Shown here one piece after another: positions 61,215 to 64,000 of a stretch of 64,000 nt of DNA. The stretch comes from Oribacterium sp. (GTDB lineage: Bacteria; Bacillota_A; Clostridia; Lachnospirales; Lachnospiraceae), in the NCBI GenBank assembly GCA_017940955.1, contig JAGAXP010000317.1, forward strand, positions 20,931 to 84,930, in the 5' to 3' direction. A program made the position numbers and the translations under genes. Under the pieces are notes generated by a model. It saw nothing but the letters and a program-made list of their open reading frames with translations, was not told where the DNA came from and did not search any database. Position 1 is the stretch's first letter. Every line of letters begins with the position of its first letter.

Positions 61215-62465
61215 GTGGACGTTTTAGAAAGATTTATCGGATATGCAAAGATAGATACACAGTCAAGTGAGACAAGCGGAACTCACCCATCCACAGAGAA
61301 ACAGTTCGATCTTGCGAGACTTCTCGTTAAAGAGATGCAGGAGATTGGAGTTCATGATGTCCGTCTGAGCGACAAATGTTATGTGTTCGGAAGGATCCCG
61401 TCAAACCTTAGCGGGGAAGAGGCCGAGACAACTCCGAAGCTTGGATTTATAGCACATATGGATACATCCCCGGCGGCAAGTGATACCGGTGTTAATCCCC
61501 GCGAAATAAAGAATTATCAGGGCGGAGATATCGTTCTTAATGAAGAGAAGAAGATTGTCCTGTCACCAAAGACATTTCCGAAGCTTAACACCATGATCGG
61601 CGCAGACCTTTTGGTGACCGACGGTACCACGCTTCTCGGTGCGGATGACAAGGCGGGAGATGCCGAGATCATGGCCATGGCAGAGTACCTCCTTACTCAT
61701 CCTGAAGTAAAGCACGGCGAGATTCTGCTCGGCTTCACACCGGATGAGGAAATCGGAGAAGGTGCGGATTTTTTTGATGTGGCAGACTTCGGTGCAGAGG
61801 CTGCATTCACTGTTGATGGCGGAACACTCGGTGAGATCGAGTATGAGAATTTCAATGCTGCATCCGGCAAGGTTGAGATCACAGGTGTTAATGTTCATCC
61901 CGGCGATGCAAAGGACAAGATGATCAATGCGGCGCTTGTAGCTATGGAGTTCAATGCATTGCTCCCCGAGGACCAGCGCCCCTCTACTACAGAGGGCTAC
62001 GAAGGTTTCTTTCATCTCACAGGTATCGAGGGTGATGAAGTTCTGACAAAGATGAGCTATATCATCAGAGATCATGACAAGGTGAAGTTTGAGGAGAAGA
62101 AGAAACTTTTCCAAAGTGTTGCCGACAGGCTCAATGAGAAGTACAAGGATACAGCGGCGCATGTAGAGGTGGTTCTTAAAGATCAGTACTACAACATGCG
62201 TGAAAAGATCGAGCCGGACAATATGTATCTCATCAGCGCAGCGGAAGAAGCATTCAGAAAAGCAGGAGTTGAGCCTGTGACAAAGCCTATCCGCGGAGGT
62301 ACAGACGGAGCGAGACTCAGCTTTATGGGACTGCCTTGTCCGAACCTTTCAACCGGCGGCGAGAACTACCACGGAATTTATGAGTATCTCAATATCAATT
62401 CCATGAGGAAGATGGTGGAGGTACTCATTAATCTGGCAACGGATATGGTTGGAAAAAAGAACTAA
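61215..62465 (+). CDS. pepT: Peptidase T (tripeptide aminopeptidase)
   Basis: Zinc tripeptidase of the M20 family, 416 residues, releasing N-terminal residues from tripeptides in the cytosol. Metal and catalytic motifs: FIAHMDTSPAASDTG, LLGADDKAGDAEIMA, TPDEEIGEGADFF and RGGTDGARLSFMGLP. The start is a GTG with AAAGGTGA upstream. It is followed by a strong terminator. Relatives are often induced when nitrogen is limiting; no such site is visible here. Confidence 0.95.
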   Translation: MDVLERFIGYAKIDTQSSETSGTHPSTEKQFDLARLLVKEMQEIGVHDVRLSDKCYVFGRIPSNLSGEEAETTPKLGFIAHMDTSPAASDTGVNPREIKNYQGGDIVLNEEKKIVLSPKTFPKLNTMIGADLLVTDGTTLLGADDKAGDAEIMAMAEYLLTHPEVKHGEILLGFTPDEEIGEGADFFDVADFGAEAAFTVDGGTLGEIEYENFNAASGKVEITGVNVHPGDAKDKMINAALVAMEFNALLPEDQRPSTTEGYEGFFHLTGIEGDEVLTKMSYIIRDHDKVKFEEKKKLFQSVADRLNEKYKDTAAHVEVVLKDQYYNMREKIEPDNMYLISAAEEAFRKAGVEPVTKPIRGGTDGARLSFMGLPCPNLSTGGENYHGIYEYLNINSMRKMVEVLINLATDMVGKKN

Positions 62466-62490
62466 AAGGCCGGTTTTTATATGCAATACA

Positions 62491-62523
62491 AAAGGGTCCT
62501 CGCTTCAAGGACCCTTTTAATAT
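62491..62523 (+). terminator. Intrinsic terminator after pepT
   Basis: Perfect 10-bp stem AAAGGGTCCT / AGGACCCTTT (62491-62500 with 62509-62518), then TTAATATT. A-tract also precedes it, so it could work on both strands. Confidence 0.85.
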
Positions 62524-63273
62524 TAAAATTTAACAAGTTTCTTAATCAATATTCTATTTTCGGCTAACTAATACAACGGAGTATTCTCCTTTCATTGTAT
62601 TAGGTATGATAGCTTACTTCGACAAAGCTTTGTGCTATGTCTGCTTCTATACCCGGTAATAAATAGATTTGTAAGACCAATCGTTAACTTTTTAATATGT
62701 TCCGAAGATGATTTCCACGTTTCAAGAAGGTTAAATCATAGGAGAAACACTCCTCAGCTGAATAACATGACCACTTGACGTGCTGTTATCATAATCTCTA
62801 CATTACCTTACCTGAAGTCCGAGGATATCATCCGATAACTGTGCTGGCGTCATCGTTTTCATACCTCTCATTTCTACAGTTTTCTGAAGTGATGTTTTAT
62901 ATGATCTCGACGGATCATCATCGCTTTTGTTAACCTCGATCACCCTTTCTCGTCAGGTGATGTGTTAACTCGTTCTTTATCTTGATTTAATGTTAACATG
63001 TGGAAGTGATTTTGTAAATATCAAAAAGTAAGAAAAATATTTTTATTTTGTAAGATTTCACCGATTTTGTAAGTTTTTGTTGGAACGGACTTTGAGTCAA
63101 CAGGGGCCTCGCGCCGGACGTATTTTTTTTTACTGTTTTGGTACTGTATTTCCGTTTCATTAAGCAATATTTACAATCTTGCGAGCATTTTGATATACTT
63201 TATTCGTATAAGTGCGTCTCTTTTTCAGATACAGTTCCGGCTTGGTTATGCTGATAAGATGGAATGGAGATTT
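62524..63273. other. 750-base AT-rich noncoding region with a hairpin and GTTAACA boxes
   Basis: No convincing gene. A hairpin pairs CTAATACAA (62568-62576) with TTGTATTAG (62595-62603), with an inner GGAG/CTCC helix. On the minus strand GTTAACA occurs three times within 70 bases (around 62928-62934, 62963-62969 and 62991-62997), and GTTAAC occurs once more near 62683. Three TTTTGTAA blocks lie at about 63010-63080. The plus strand near 63170-63199 has TTTACA and TATACT with an 18-base spacer, a possible promoter for the nuclease gene. Confidence 0.5.
62803..62943 (-). CDS. Possible small ORF
   Basis: A 46-residue frame from GTG (62943) to TAA, with TTEM..-free, lysine- and Asp-rich sequence starting VIEVNKSDDDPSRSYKTSLQ. 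An adequate ribosome-binding site at correct spacing is missing. It lies downstream of the GTTAACA boxes on the same strand. It may be a gene, a remnant or chance. Confidence 0.2.
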   Translation of the reverse strand: MIEVNKSDDDPSRSYKTSLQKTVEMRGMKTMTPAQLSDDILGLQVR

Positions 63274-63306
63274 ATGAATGAAGGAAGCGAAGGAGGAAGA
63301 ACGTAG
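63274..63306 (+). CDS. Ten-residue leader ORF before nuclease gene
   Basis: ATG at 63274 with GGAG upstream encodes MNEGSEGGRT and stops with TAG two bases before the start of the next gene. Its codons contain the GAAGGAGGAA that serves as ribosome-binding site for that gene, so translation of the leader could regulate or couple to it. Too short to prove from sequence. Confidence 0.35.
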   Translation: MNEGSEGGRT

Positions 63307-63308
63307 TG

Positions 63309-64000
63309 ATGACTGACAGAAAATTACCTGTGGGAATCCAGAGCTTTGAGAAAGTCAGGGAAAGTAATAATCTCTATATAGATAAGACTTCATTTATTTA
63401 TAAACTGGTACATACTGATGTGCCTTATTTTTTGAGTCGTCCAAGACGTTTTGGAAAAAGTCTCCTGCTTTCCACCTTTAAAGCATATTGGGAAGGAAAA
63501 AAAGAGCTGTTTAAAGGACTTGAAATAGAAAGGCTTGAAAAGGATGATCCTGATGCCTGGCAGCAGTATCCGGTTTTGTATCTTGACTTCAACGGTGATG
63601 ACTATACTGAGAATACGGCACTTGAAGGTATTTTGGAATACAATATAAGTGAATGGGAAAAGAGATATGATATTTCATCAGATCATAATAAATCACTGGC
63701 TTTGAGATTTAAAAGCGTTATAAGAGAAGCACACAGTCAAACAGGTAAGAGATGCGTTATTCTGGTTGATGAATATGATAAACCACTCTTGGAATGTGTT
63801 GAAAACATTGAACTGGTGGAACGTAATAAAGCACTTTTTAAAGGAGTTTTCAGTAACCTGAAAAGTGAAGATGCTCACATTAAGTTCATTTTTATTACAG
63901 GCGTTACAAAATTCAGCAAAATCAGTATATTCAGCGATTTGAATCAACTGGAAGACATTTCTTTTGACTTTGATTATTCAGGCATTTGCGGAATAACAGA
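63309..64000 (+). CDS. AAA-ATPase-like/PD-(D/E)XK protein, 3' end beyond window
   Basis: Partial gene: 230 codons to the window edge, closely related to the protein at 6885-8483. It has the same order of blocks: LPVGIQSFEKVR, YIDKTSFIYKL, the P-loop variant YFLSRPRRFGKSLLLS, VILVDEYDKPLLE and FIFITGVTKFSKISIFSDL. The nuclease half would lie beyond position 64000. AGGAGGAAG stands upstream of ATG 63309. Two relatives 57 kb apart fit a multicopy, mobile or lineage-expanded family. Confidence 0.85.
   Translation, partial: MTDRKLPVGIQSFEKVRESNNLYIDKTSFIYKLVHTDVPYFLSRPRRFGKSLLLSTFKAYWEGKKELFKGLEIERLEKDDPDAWQQYPVLYLDFNGDDYTENTALEGILEYNISEWEKRYDISSDHNKSLALRFKSVIREAHSQTGKRCVILVDEYDKPLLECVENIELVERNKALFKGVFSNLKSEDAHIKFIFITGVTKFSKISIFSDLNQLEDISFDFDYSGICGIT

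Noticed and set aside
1..64000. tRNA or rRNA genes.
   Set aside because: No cloverleaf with CCA-type ends or rRNA signature was recognised by eye; a covariance search could still find one.

Overview
The window looks like a chromosomal segment of a Gram-positive gut or rumen clostridium, most likely a Lachnospiraceae member close to Butyrivibrio or Pseudobutyrivibrio. The pointers are choline-binding-type and ChW surface repeats, an Rpn-type nuclease followed by a small orphan protein, AAA-ATPase-like/PD-(D/E)XK proteins, a type III glutamine synthetase, an S-box leader on metK and a gap-pgk-tpiA run with strongly biased codon use. This placement is an inference from gene content; no rRNA or tRNA gene was found to anchor it.

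Positions 1-24,000 form a cell-surface polysaccharide region. It holds two MOP-type flippases, three family-2 glycosyltransferases, three acyltransferase-3 membrane proteins, a DegT aminotransferase coupled to an ATP-grasp ligase, a DUF2304 protein, a DUF2142 membrane protein and a Wzm-like ABC permease with no ATPase beside it. The run is interrupted between about 4,100 and 12,800 by accessory genes: an Rpn nuclease with a small companion, lrgAB, an AAA/PD-(D/E)XK protein, a large repetitive secreted protein and a secreted L,D-transpeptidase.

Positions 24,100-41,800 are mostly housekeeping: a PlsC-like acyltransferase, pheA, ppk, a response regulator and histidine kinase leading into an ABC exporter module with a large membrane-anchored subunit, a VanZ-like protein, udk, thrC, fba and type III glnN.

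Positions 42,200-53,900 return to the envelope: a fused wHTH-LicC-LicA protein (phosphocholine activation), a secreted choline-binding-repeat protein, a cytosolic ParB-like/BMP fusion followed by a metallophosphoesterase and ung, uppP, a secreted amidase and a secreted HEXXH protease with an acidic repetitive tail. Positions 54,000-62,500 carry gap, pgk, tpiA, metK behind a SAM-I riboswitch, metA (acetyl-CoA type by its Glu111) and pepT. The window ends in a second AAA/PD-(D/E)XK gene, cut off by the window edge.

The least explained material is noncoding. Two large composite inverted repeats (37,912-38,348 and 41,821-42,062) have tandem units in each arm and a hairpin core. Part of the first core recurs at 24,106 with base changes that keep its stems paired. 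Two families of dispersed hairpins and a leader motif seen four times add to this. These, with the phosphocholine pair and the ParB-BMP operon, are the parts most worth follow-up.
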